Both the position numbers and the translations under genes were made by a program. From the NCBI GenBank assembly GCA_002352445.1, contig DEIL01000325.1:10468-45523 (forward strand): DNA of 35,056 nt. The letters are read 5' to 3'. Below the pieces are notes generated by a model that made no database searches, had not been told where the DNA came from, and was given only the letters and a program-made list of their open reading frames with translations. This document shows, in pieces, positions 14,961 to 22,803 of this stretch. The stretch comes from Desulfobulbaceae bacterium UBA2775 (GTDB lineage Bacteria; Desulfobacterota; Desulfobulbia; Desulfobulbales; Desulfocapsaceae). Every line of letters starts with the position of its first letter. Position 1 is the first letter of the stretch.

Positions 14961-16418
14961 TTAAGGTGCCGAGGTAAGGGTTATCAGACCCTGGATACGA
15001 TCCAGTTCAGAAAGAGTATTGGCGTAGGTGGCATTTGTCAAGTTCTCCTGACTGAGGGCCTGGGAGTAGGCATCCTGAGCTATAAGAACGTCCAGGGTTG
15101 TTGACCTGCCGGAATCAAATTTTATCTGTTCAGCCTCAAGACGTTTCAGGGTTGCCAGGCTGGTTTTCCGTGTTGCCTCAACGGCTTTGATGGCCAGTTC
15201 CACATCACGCACTGTCGTTCTGACTGTTTTCTTGATCCGCTGTCGCAGGAGTTGGGCATTTGTCCTGGCCTTACTGTGCAGAGCACTGGCTATCTGGACA
15301 TTCCCTTTTGCTGTCGAGTTTTGAAGCGGCATGGAAAAGGTCAGTCCAATCTGCCAGAGATTATCCGGATCACTCAGGCTGCTGTCAATAGAGTCATTAT
15401 AAATTTCGTCTGTTCCGCTGAGGCCGACATTTCCAACCAGTGCAAGATTCGGCCGCAGTTTATCCGTGGCACTTTCTTCCTGAATCCTCGCGGCATCAGT
15501 GGTGAGGTCTGCAGCCTTGATATCCGGCCTGTTTTGCAGGGCATTTTCTAGAATTACAGGGAGATCCAGCTCAACCGGGTCTGTCGGAGGCTGGTCTACA
15601 GGTTTGTAGGAGGTGAGCCAGTCTTCACTGTTGAGCAGGAGTTTCAACTCATCTTCGGCCACACCGATTGCTCTTTCAGCAGAGATAAGACGCTCTTCAC
15701 GTTTGGCAACCTCTGACTGTGGCTGGTAGATTTCAACCGGGGCGAGTTTGCCGGCATTTATCTTTTCCTCTGTCTCCCCCAGGAGTTTCTGGGCCAGGGT
15801 TAATGAAAGCTCCTGTACCTTGATATCTTCCCAGGCAAAGACCAGGGTCCAGTAGGCTTTTTTGACCAGTGCTGCAAGATTTGCAGCCTGGCTGTCAACC
15901 TGATGGGTAGCAGCTTCCTGCTGTTTCTCAGCTGCTCTTATTTCTGCAGTCTGGACTTTCTTACCAAATCCCTGGAGCAGGGGCTGGCTGAGTCCAAGGA
16001 GCAGACCTGAATTGTATGACGGGTTGAAAGCCAGGATTTGGGCATCGCTGTCATAACTGTTGTTGTTCCAGCCGAGGATGACAGCGGTACCGGTGGCAAA
16101 AAGTTTTTCGGCCCTGGCATTCCAGGTTCCTGTGTTCTCCTGCTCGGCGGTACCTCGCACCAGTGGAGTCAGTTCCTGATTCTGGACACCGGCATCAGCA
16201 AACATGAGCACATCGAACCGACCCTGAGCTGCATATGCTTCACCTGCTGCTATCTGCACATCTTCCCGTTGCAGTTTGAGGTTGAGGTTGTTGGCAAGAG
16301 CCTGTTCAACTGCACTCTGAAGACTGATTTCCTTGTGTCGCGCCCCAACCGCATGGCTGCTGGTTGAAATGGTGCAGAGCAGTGCGAGACCGGCAAGCAG
16401 ATTTATACTATAACGCAT
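14961..16418 (-). CDS. TolC family outer membrane efflux protein
   Basis: 485 residues with a signal peptide (MRYSINLLAGLALLCTIST.., cleavage near SSHA at 21-24). Two related long-helix regions follow, with the TolC hallmarks VEQALANNLNLKLQREDV near the N-terminus, NRPDIKAADLTTDAA in the middle and LDVLIAQDAYSQALSQENLTNATYANTLSELDRIQG at the C-terminus. It would form the trimeric outer membrane channel for the adjacent RND pump. Its ATG shares one base with the pump stop codon (TGATG), showing translational coupling. The length is normal for the family. Confidence 0.93.
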   Translation of the reverse strand: MRYSINLLAGLALLCTISTSSHAVGARHKEISLQSAVEQALANNLNLKLQREDVQIAAGEAYAAQGRFDVLMFADAGVQNQELTPLVRGTAEQENTGTWNARAEKLFATGTAVILGWNNNSYDSDAQILAFNPSYNSGLLLGLSQPLLQGFGKKVQTAEIRAAEKQQEAATHQVDSQAANLAALVKKAYWTLVFAWEDIKVQELSLTLAQKLLGETEEKINAGKLAPVEIYQPQSEVAKREERLISAERAIGVAEDELKLLLNSEDWLTSYKPVDQPPTDPVELDLPVILENALQNRPDIKAADLTTDAARIQEESATDKLRPNLALVGNVGLSGTDEIYNDSIDSSLSDPDNLWQIGLTFSMPLQNSTAKGNVQIASALHSKARTNAQLLRQRIKKTVRTTVRDVELAIKAVEATRKTSLATLKRLEAEQIKFDSGRSTTLDVLIAQDAYSQALSQENLTNATYANTLSELDRIQGLITLTSAP

Positions 16419-19400
16419 CAGTTTTCCTTTGGTGGTTGTTCTCCAGCCAGAAACGGATATGGTTTCCAGTAGATCTTTTTTATTTTCTGAGCCATATCTC
16501 TACGTACAATTGTTACCCTCTCAAAGAAAAAGTAGAGTGTCGGCACAACGATAAGAGTGAGAAAAGTGGCTACAATCAGACCGAAAACAACCACTACCGC
16601 CATTGACTGCCACCATTGGCTCGATTCACTCACCCAGGAAATGGCCCCCTTGCGGAAATCAAAAGAGACGCCTGTAATCATTGGGATAAGCCCAAGGATA
16701 GTGGTTATAGCGGTCAGCAAAACCGGACGAAGTCTGGTCGCTCCTGCTGATATTACAGCATCTTTTAATGCATACCCTCGTGATCTCAGCCGGTTTGTAT
16801 AATCCAGCAGGACGATGGCATTATTTACCACCACGCCCGCCAGGGAAATTACCCCTACACCGGTCATGATAATTCCAAATGGAGATTTAAAAAGAGTTAA
16901 TCCCAAAAAGGCACCGCCAAGTGAAAGAATGACTGAAGTCATGATGATAAACGGCTGGCTGACGGAATTAAACATCGTGACCAGAACGAGAAATATCAGC
17001 AGCAGAGCGACAAGGAAAGCTTTTGTAAGAAATTCTTCTGATTCTTTCTGGAATTCAAATTCACCGGTGAAGGTAATTTTATATCCTGAGGGTAGAGGAA
17101 AATCTTTAAGAAATTCTGCGGCCTGGGCCCGGGCTACCGGGCCGGGGATTTTGGTTTCGTCAACATTTGCCTTTACTGTTACTACCCGTTCATTATTGAT
17201 GCGGTTAATGTCACCGATAGAACCTGCAAAGGTTACCCGGGCCACCGTCGATAACGGAACCATCTGACCCGAAGGGGTGGGGAGCATTAACTCATGCAGA
17301 ATATCAACAACTTTTCTGTTTGATTCTTCCAGTTGCACTGTAATATCGTAGTCTTCATCCCCTTCCCTGAAAGAAGAGACCTCCAGTCCGTTGTAGGCAC
17401 TTTTCAGGGCAAAGCCGATCATGTCGGTTGTCATACCGAATAGAGCTGCCTTCTGCCTGTCTACCACCACCTGTACTGACGGAATGCCTTCGACAAAGTC
17501 ATCACGTACATCTTTGACATGGGGGACTTGAACAAGTATGTCTTTGAGCTTTTTAGCTATAGATCCGAGGATAGCGAAGTTGTCTCCGGAAATTTCAATA
17601 TTAATAGGTGCTCCGGTCGAGGGGCCTTCTTCTTCCATGGCAATGGTTATCTTGCCGCCGGGGATATCTTTGACACGTTCACGGATGTCAGCCACCGTAT
17701 CATGGGAAGAGCGCCATCGTTCATCGAGCTCCAGCATGCGGATACCAACATGATTTGGGGTATTTGCTGCAAAAGATGAGCCGCCGCCGGCGGTCACCAC
17801 GCCTTTCATATAGACGGTTTTGATGTTTTTCAGGTCGCTCGGACCAAAATATGTCTCACCATTGGGTTTTTCATATTCCTTTGGCGCCAGAGCTTCAGCA
17901 ACAGTCATTGGCGCGCCGGTTGAATTTTGTTCATTCAAAACAGTCTTGCCGGCGACGGCAAATTCAACCCGCTGGATTATTTTATCAATATAGTCAAGAT
18001 CTGCTCCCTCGGGAACATCCACATTGACATAGATACCTTTCGGGTCAATTTCCGGGAAGAACTCAACAGGTTTTTCAAGGCCTACTGCAAGGAGCCATCC
18101 CTGGAACAACAGGATAAGAATACAAAAGCCGGTGGCAATGATGGTGAGGGGTTTCTCCAGTGCATTTGCCAGGAGTCTGCTGTAATTTGTAAGAAGAAAC
18201 CCTTTGATCACCACAGGTTTTTCAATACCGTTTGCAGTTTTACCCTCGTTTTCACTATGACGGCGATCCCGTTTTTTAACCTTCATAAAAATAGAGGCCA
18301 TTGCCGGGTTTATAACCAGAGCCACAAAGAGACTTGAGGCAAGGGTTATGATCAGTGTGAGGGGTAGATAACTCATGAATTCTCCCATAATGCCGGGCCA
18401 GAAGAGCATCGGGGAGAACGCCGCAAGGGTTGTGAAAGTGGAACCGATAACCGGGTATGCTACTTCCGATGTAGCCTTCATTGCAGCTTCAACGCGGTCG
18501 GCGCCCTGTTCCATGAATCGATAACAGTTTTCAACGATAACGATGGCGTTGTCGACCAGCATGCCAAGCCCCAGGGTCAGGCTGAAAAGTACTACCATAT
18601 TGAGCGTGATCCCCATCAGGTAGAGTATGGTAAATGAGAGCAGCATGGAAAATGGGATGGCCATGCTGACAAGGATGGCGTTGCGGATGCCCATGACAAA
18701 AAAGATAACAATCAGAACCAGTACCAGGCCGCTGAGAATGTTGTTCTCAAGATCAGCAACCATCATTTCTATGTCTCTTGCTTTGTTAAGTACCTTGGTG
18801 ATTTCGGTACCACCTGGCCAGCTCAGCTGATCTTCAGCAATAATTTTGTCAACGGCTTTACTAATGGAGATGATGTTTTCTCCTGAACGTTTTTTTACTG
18901 CAATGTTAACAGCTTCTCTTCCGTCCAGCCTGGACCTGCTTGTCTCTTCCTTGAAGCCGTCAACCACTCTGGCGACATCTTTTAGATAGACAGGTTCCCC
19001 GTTATAGGTCGTGAGAATCAGCCCGTAAATTTCCTCAGGTGTCTTAAACTCACCGGGTACACGCAACTGAAAGCGCCCCTTGCCGAGCTGTATATTGCCG
19101 CCGGATGTGTTGGAGTTCTCACTTCTGACCTTTGTCTGGAAGCTGTCAATGGTGAGGCCATAATAGGCCAGTTTCTCCGGGGCGACTTCAATTCGTATCT
19201 CCCGTTCCAGGCCGCCTGTCACCTCTACTTCCAGGACACCGGCAATACCTTCTATTTCATCCTTGAGGTCATCTGCAATGTCTTTTAGACAGGGTAGACC
19301 GCAGGTTCCCGAGAGTGAGAATACAACGATAGGCATCTCTGAGAAATTTACCTCAAATACAGAGGGGTCTTCTTCTAGATCACTCGGCAAGTCGCCCATT

Positions 19401-19744
19401 GCCTCATCAACCTTATCCTTCACATCCTGTATAGCCTTATCGATGTCAGTGCCTGTGACAAATTCTACGTTAATGGATGAAAGCCCTTCGGAACTTACCG
19501 ACTTGATTTTTTTCAGCCCATCGAGGCCTTTCAGTTTCTTTTCAATTTCGATAGTTACAGTTGTTTCTATATCAGTGGGCGAAACACCCCGATAGCTTGT
19601 CGAGATAAATACATTGGGGATGGTAACATCCGGATCACTTTCCCGGGGCAGCACCTTATAGCAGTAAATACCGAATATAATCAGGAGAACAGCGAGGACA
19701 CCAACTGTTGTACTCTTTTTTACTGCAGTGTCTGAAACTATCAT
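16418..19744 (-). CDS. RND efflux pump inner membrane subunit (AcrB/HAE-type)
   Basis: 1108 residues, slightly longer than AcrB (1049). The layout is one N-terminal helix, a large periplasmic loop, helices 2-6, a second large loop, and helices 8-12. Family motifs include YRGVSPTDIETTVTIEIEKKL near the start, GMLVDNAIVIVENCYR in helix 4, GSTFTTLAAFSPMLF, and GVVVNNAIVLLDY in helix 10. The proton-relay Asp pair of AcrB (DD in helix 4) is DN here and helix 10 carries NN, a variant seen in many non-enterobacterial pumps. Substrates are hydrophobic or metal-free organic compounds judging by the absence of the CzcA pattern. The start overlaps the hlyD stop by four bases (ATGA). It forms a tripartite system with hlyD and tolC. 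Confidence 0.94.
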   Translation of the reverse strand: MIVSDTAVKKSTTVGVLAVLLIIFGIYCYKVLPRESDPDVTIPNVFISTSYRGVSPTDIETTVTIEIEKKLKGLDGLKKIKSVSSEGLSSINVEFVTGTDIDKAIQDVKDKVDEAMGDLPSDLEEDPSVFEVNFSEMPIVVFSLSGTCGLPCLKDIADDLKDEIEGIAGVLEVEVTGGLEREIRIEVAPEKLAYYGLTIDSFQTKVRSENSNTSGGNIQLGKGRFQLRVPGEFKTPEEIYGLILTTYNGEPVYLKDVARVVDGFKEETSRSRLDGREAVNIAVKKRSGENIISISKAVDKIIAEDQLSWPGGTEITKVLNKARDIEMMVADLENNILSGLVLVLIVIFFVMGIRNAILVSMAIPFSMLLSFTILYLMGITLNMVVLFSLTLGLGMLVDNAIVIVENCYRFMEQGADRVEAAMKATSEVAYPVIGSTFTTLAAFSPMLFWPGIMGEFMSYLPLTLIITLASSLFVALVINPAMASIFMKVKKRDRRHSENEGKTANGIEKPVVIKGFLLTNYSRLLANALEKPLTIIATGFCILILLFQGWLLAVGLEKPVEFFPEIDPKGIYVNVDVPEGADLDYIDKIIQRVEFAVAGKTVLNEQNSTGAPMTVAEALAPKEYEKPNGETYFGPSDLKNIKTVYMKGVVTAGGGSSFAANTPNHVGIRMLELDERWRSSHDTVADIRERVKDIPGGKITIAMEEEGPSTGAPINIEISGDNFAILGSIAKKLKDILVQVPHVKDVRDDFVEGIPSVQVVVDRQKAALFGMTTDMIGFALKSAYNGLEVSSFREGDEDYDITVQLEESNRKVVDILHELMLPTPSGQMVPLSTVARVTFAGSIGDINRINNERVVTVKANVDETKIPGPVARAQAAEFLKDFPLPSGYKITFTGEFEFQKESEEFLTKAFLVALLLIFLVLVTMFNSVSQPFIIMTSVILSLGGAFLGLTLFKSPFGIIMTGVGVISLAGVVVNNAIVLLDYTNRLRSRGYALKDAVISAGATRLRPVLLTAITTILGLIPMITGVSFDFRKGAISWVSESSQWWQSMAVVVVFGLIVATFLTLIVVPTLYFFFERVTIVRRDMAQKIKKIYWKPYPFLAGEQPPKEN

Positions 19745-20892
19745 AAGGCCAGTTCCTCTGGACTGGTGATCGCCTGAATAACCTTTACTTTCTGATCATT
19801 ATCCACATCCCGGTGGCCTTCGATGATAAGTCTGTCCCCCGGCTTGAGTCCGTCGGTTATCTGAACCATCCATTTTTCCATGATACCAAGCTGGACAGTT
19901 CTTTTCTTTGCAACTCCGTCTTCTTCAATGTAGACGAACTGTTCGTCATTGCGGGAAATAACGGAGTAAAAAGGAATCGCCAGGGTATTTTCTATCGTTT
20001 GTTTGACAATATCAGCCCTGATAAACATACCGGCAAAAATGTCTCCTGCTTTATTGTCAATAACGAGCTCAAGGTTGTAAAGCCTTGCAATTGTTTCCGG
20101 TGATGGTGAGAGGAAATGAGTTTTGGCGGAGATTTTTCTATTGTTCAATGCCTGAATGGTGATTTCTACTCTGTCCAGTTTTCTGGCGGCTGGAATATCT
20201 GATTCGGGAATACCGATGACCCCTTTCAGTCTGTCAAGTTCAAGGATTTCAGCAATTGGATCACCCACCGACAGCTGCAGGCCGATTTTGGCATCCATAC
20301 GGCGAACAATGCCATCCATGGGAGAGGTGACCGTGGTTCGGGAGTAGAGCAGTTTTGCATTTTCATAGTCAGCCATTGCTGTCTGCATGTTGGTTTTATT
20401 GGCATCCATGGCGGAAGTTGGAATAACCCCTTTATCATATATAGACTTGTCTCGTTCATATTCAGCTTTAGCGAGTTTATAGGCGGCTTCTGCTCTATCA
20501 AGCCGGATTTCATAATCTTTTGATTCGATATGTGCGATAATATCGCCCTTTTTCACACTGTCCCCCTCCCGTACCAGCACTTCTGTGATGGTACCCCCAA
20601 GTTTCGACATGAGCTGAAGACGGGTCCACGGTTCAATTGAGCCCGGCAGGTTGATGCGGTCAGTTATCGTTGTTGGGGACAGGGTTAAGGTTATTGCGTT
20701 GACAGCCGGTTTTTCCTGCACTACCTCCGCCGCTTTGTTGGTGGCAATAAGGGCACTTTCTTTTTTGATTGTTCCAATCAGCAGGATGATGAGAGCAATC
20801 ATTGCGAGAAGGACAAACCGGGGAAGATTGTTCCAGAGAAAATAGACAATTCCGGCTCGTGTTGTGGAGGGACGGGGAGGCTGCTTATCCAT
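19741..20892 (-). CDS. RND efflux periplasmic adaptor (HlyD/AcrA family)
   Basis: 383 residues, with one N-terminal membrane helix (about residues 24-46) rather than a lipobox. The membrane-fusion layout is clear: lipoyl-like half GSIEPWTRLQLMSKLGGTITEVLVREGDSVKKGDIIAHIE, helical hairpin (RLDRAEAAYKLAKAEYERDK...), second lipoyl half SPMDGIVRRMDAKIGLQLSVGDPIAEI, then beta-barrel and membrane-proximal domains. It would link the pump to the TolC channel. It begins 11 bases after the tetR stop and overlaps the pump start by four bases, so all are one operon. Confidence 0.93.
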   Translation of the reverse strand: MDKQPPRPSTTRAGIVYFLWNNLPRFVLLAMIALIILLIGTIKKESALIATNKAAEVVQEKPAVNAITLTLSPTTITDRINLPGSIEPWTRLQLMSKLGGTITEVLVREGDSVKKGDIIAHIESKDYEIRLDRAEAAYKLAKAEYERDKSIYDKGVIPTSAMDANKTNMQTAMADYENAKLLYSRTTVTSPMDGIVRRMDAKIGLQLSVGDPIAEILELDRLKGVIGIPESDIPAARKLDRVEITIQALNNRKISAKTHFLSPSPETIARLYNLELVIDNKAGDIFAGMFIRADIVKQTIENTLAIPFYSVISRNDEQFVYIEEDGVAKKRTVQLGIMEKWMVQITDGLKPGDRLIIEGHRDVDNDQKVKVIQAITSPEELAL

Positions 20893-20903
20893 GAAAATGC
20901 TCT

Positions 20904-21521
20904 TTATTTTGATTTTGAATCGGAGTGAGGCTGTAATCCTTCCAGTGCCTGTCGGAAAATAAGTTCGAGTGCGGAACTTACCTCTTCGGTCGGAATTCGC
21001 CCTGTGTACCAGGACGACATAATAAGAATATAAAGACCGTAAAAATGTCTGGTGATATGAAGAAGCTCAATATTCTTTCGAAGCTCACCTCTGTCCTGTG
21101 CTTTTTTCAGGATAGGAAATAACAATTGGAAATATTTGTCATCGATTTCAAGATGATCCTGCGCGTCATTTTCATCCGGGAAAACTGTCTGGCGCATAAA
21201 AATCCGCCCAAATTCCTTATTACGGGTAACATGGTTGAATTCAGTCATGTAGATTGTCAACACCTGCTCAAGGATTGGTGCATTCGGGTTTGCCTGTTTT
21301 ACCAGTTCTTTGTGAATCTGATCCAGTTCGTATTCACAAAAAGCATGGAGAATTTCTGTTTTTGTCTGAAAGTATCCGTAGACTGTGCCTTTACCAACGC
21401 CGGCAGCTTTAGCGAGTTCTTCAATGGATGTGTTCTCAAAACCATTGGTGCTGAAAAGTGTAATTGCAGCGTCCATTATGGCCTGCTTGGTTTTTTGTTT
21501 TTTTTCTTCTCTTATAGACAT
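20904..21521 (-). CDS. TetR/AcrR family transcriptional repressor
   Basis: 205 residues. The N-terminal helix-turn-helix domain is typical: AIMDAAITLFSTNGFENTSIEELAKAAGVGKGTVYGYFQTKTEIL (about residues 14-59). The C-terminal ligand domain (60-205) is all helical and specific to its own inducer. AGGAG lies eight bases before the ATG. It is the first gene of the efflux operon, and a perfect palindrome sits 20 bases upstream of its start, so autoregulation and control of the pump by a drug-like inducer are expected. Confidence 0.92.
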   Translation of the reverse strand: MSIREEKKQKTKQAIMDAAITLFSTNGFENTSIEELAKAAGVGKGTVYGYFQTKTEILHAFCEYELDQIHKELVKQANPNAPILEQVLTIYMTEFNHVTRNKEFGRIFMRQTVFPDENDAQDHLEIDDKYFQLLFPILKKAQDRGELRKNIELLHITRHFYGLYILIMSSWYTGRIPTEEVSSALELIFRQALEGLQPHSDSKSK

Positions 21522-21540
21522 GTAATTCTCCTGATAATTT

Positions 21541-21552
21541 CGACTGCAGTCG
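21541..21552. promoter_or_regulatory. Probable TetR operator
   Basis: CGACTGCAGTCG is a perfect 12-base palindrome 20 bases upstream of the tetR ATG. A related, less symmetric word, TGACTGTGGTCGG, is at 21591-21603. Between them a minus-strand TTGACC (21582-21577) could serve as a -35 box, so a repressor bound at the palindrome would cover the start site. Confidence 0.65.
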
Positions 21553-21603
21553 AGACTTAAATGATATTTTGTCTATGGTCAAGGGAAAAATGACTGTGGT
21601 CGG

Positions 21604-21850
21604 AAAAATGCAACACGTAGCGTGCGGATTTGTGGGTTGCTCTACGGAGTCTCACAAGCTCGCTTACCTTTCCACTTTTTACTGCAAATTTCTTGATTTT
21701 CAAACATGTTCATATTCAATTTTTATCATACGAGCTTCTCGCAAAGACAGATAAAAATCAAACACGAAAATGTTAAGAGGTAAGCGTAGACTATGAAATA
21801 CTAAGAAATTTACAGGATGACGCTCCAGAAAACAACCCACAAACCCTCTT
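21604..21850. other. Non-coding stretch with several inverted repeats
   Basis: No gene is recognisable here. Short perfect complementary pairs recur: TTTGTGGGTTG (21630-21640) with CAACCCACAAA (21833-21843), CGCTTACCT (21661-21669) with AGGTAAGCG (21778-21786), TTTTTATC (near 21720) with GATAAAAA (near 21750), and AAATTTCTT (near 21687) with AAGAAATTT (near 21803). The first three are nested, as in one large hairpin; the fourth crosses them. This may be a decayed element. Mean GC is lower than in the neighbouring genes. Confidence 0.4.
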
Positions 21851-21865
21851 GCAGATAGCGTAGAC

Positions 21866-21982
21866 TTCGAATCCTTAACCGGACACTACTGAAGAGAAAT
21901 AGAATTTCGTGAAAATATTCCGACCTCTATTGTCGGAAAAATTATTCGCAGGAAGCTGAAAGAGGAAGATGACTATGCCAGA
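21866..21982 (+). pseudogene. Decayed C-terminus of an AMP-forming acyl-CoA synthetase
   Basis: Translating from 21866 gives FESLTGHY, then a TGA stop at 21890-21892, then REIEFRENIPTSIVGKIIRR followed by KLKEEDDYAR in the same frame. PTSIVGKIIRRKL is the C-terminal A10 motif of acyl-CoA and acetyl-CoA synthetases (P-x-(S/T)-x-x-G-K-(I/V)-x-R-R-x-L), which carries the catalytic lysine. The preceding LTG..., R-E-I-E-F-R matches the usual LxxYKVP-R-x-(I/V)-x-F-R. No further ligase sequence could be seen upstream, and no start is present. It is therefore a relic. It ends where the hicB gene begins on the other strand. Confidence 0.7.
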
Positions 21983-21989
21983 CAATTTG

Positions 21990-22343
21990 TTAGCCCTTTT
22001 GGTGCTGTCCTGGCGTTAAAGATTGTTTTATTGCTTTAATGCAAAAGTTGTTTAGGCTATCTCCAGACTGCATTGCCTTGAGGGATAGAACTTTATGTAA
22101 TTCGCTCCCCAATCTTAACTGAAATTTCCCTGAGTATTTTTTGTTTGTGGGGGTTGGCAGTTGTATACCTTCGTTTTTGTATATTTCAACCCACTCATCT
22201 ACGATCTGGCAGAGTTCATGGTAAACTTTTTCCTCATTTTCTCCGTGGCAGCATTGACCAATCCAGCCAGGAATCGAGCCAATGTAACATTTGTCTTCTT
22301 CTGACCACTCAACGAATTTTATATATTGATCTCTTTCTTTCAT
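21990..22343 (-). CDS. hicB: HicB-type antitoxin
   Basis: 117 residues. The N-terminal part (YIKFVEWSEEDKCYIGSIPGWIGQCCHGENEEKVYHELCQIVDEW in outline) is the degenerate RNase H-like HicB fold. The C-terminal part (about 71-108: GKFQLRLGSELHKVLSLKAM, then SLNNFCIKAIKQSL) is a ribbon-helix-helix DNA-binding unit. HicB neutralises HicA and represses the promoter. Its ATG overlaps the hicA stop by four bases, with the toxin gene first, the usual hicAB order. Confidence 0.9.
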   Translation of the reverse strand: MKERDQYIKFVEWSEEDKCYIGSIPGWIGQCCHGENEEKVYHELCQIVDEWVEIYKNEGIQLPTPTNKKYSGKFQLRLGSELHKVLSLKAMQSGDSLNNFCIKAIKQSLTPGQHQKG

Positions 22344-22534
22344 TTTTGGGTCTCCACGATTTTTCTTTTTACTTCGTTTTCCTGATATTTTTTTGCATCT
22401 TCGCCCAGTTTGCCAGATATTGTGACGGCTATTCCTTTCGGGTGAATATAGTTCCGATGACTGCCCTTGCCTCCACGGTTACTGAAGCCAACTTTTTCGA
22501 GTTTTTTTATGAGTTCACGAATTTTAGGTGGCAT
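22340..22534 (-). CDS. hicA: HicA-type mRNA interferase toxin
   Basis: 64 residues starting at the ATG at 22534 (MPPKIRELIKKLEKVGF). GGKGSHRNYIHPKG holds the catalytic histidine (His26) of the double-stranded RNA-binding-like HicA fold, and VTISGKLGEDAKKYQ is the conserved end. The length is normal. Longer in-frame starts exist upstream but would place the promoter inside the gene. No ribosome binding site precedes the ATG, and the predicted transcription start coincides with it, so the message is probably leaderless. Confidence 0.9.
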   Translation of the reverse strand: MPPKIRELIKKLEKVGFSNRGGKGSHRNYIHPKGIAVTISGKLGEDAKKYQENEVKRKIVETQK

Positions 22535-22540
22535 AAGCAG

Positions 22541-22569
22541 ATAGTACTGCTTTGGTACTATATTGTCAA
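22541..22569 (-). promoter_or_regulatory. hicAB promoter overlapped by an inverted repeat
   Basis: On the minus strand TTGACA (22569-22564) is separated by exactly 17 bases from TACTAT (22546-22541). The A of the hicA ATG lies seven bases after the -10 box. A perfect inverted repeat, ATAGTAC (22541-22547) and GTACTAT (22555-22561) with a 7-base spacer, covers the spacer and -10 box. It is a likely HicB operator. Confidence 0.75.
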
Positions 22570-22687
22570 TGTGGCGATTCTTGTACATTACCTTAACAAT
22601 GTTAATTGTCTGCTTATCCAGGGTGAGTGGGTGTTGCCTCAATGGCCACAGTGGCTCCTTTATATTTACAGAAAAGAATGTCTATTG

Positions 22688-22740
22688 ACTTTTTGACTTA
22701 GCCATCTAAAACTTTGAAGGACTTTTTACAACTTCATCAT
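22688..22740. repeat. Dispersed intergenic repeat, copy 2
   Basis: ACTTTTTGACTTAGCCATCT (22688-22707) is identical to 53-72, and the following 33 bases are similar to 73-108. It lies in the gap between hicA and the CcdA-like gene. Confidence 0.6.
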
Positions 22741-22803
22741 TAGTGTCATGTGAACCAGAGAAAAATTAAGTTTATATGAAGACCATTATATAGAGGAATA
22801 AAT

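Noticed and set aside
21569..21754. 61-codon open frame after the tetR promoter
   Set aside because: It has no ribosome binding site and no recognisable features, and it spans the second operator-like word and the inverted repeats.
22340..22642. Longer 100-residue form of HicA
   Set aside because: The first 36 residues match nothing in the family and would be encoded across the -35/-10 promoter and its operator. The 64-residue form has the normal HicA length.
22145..22696. 183-codon plus-strand open frame across hicAB
   Set aside because: It is antisense to two clearly recognised genes, and its hydrophobic composition is the mirror of the HicA/HicB codons.
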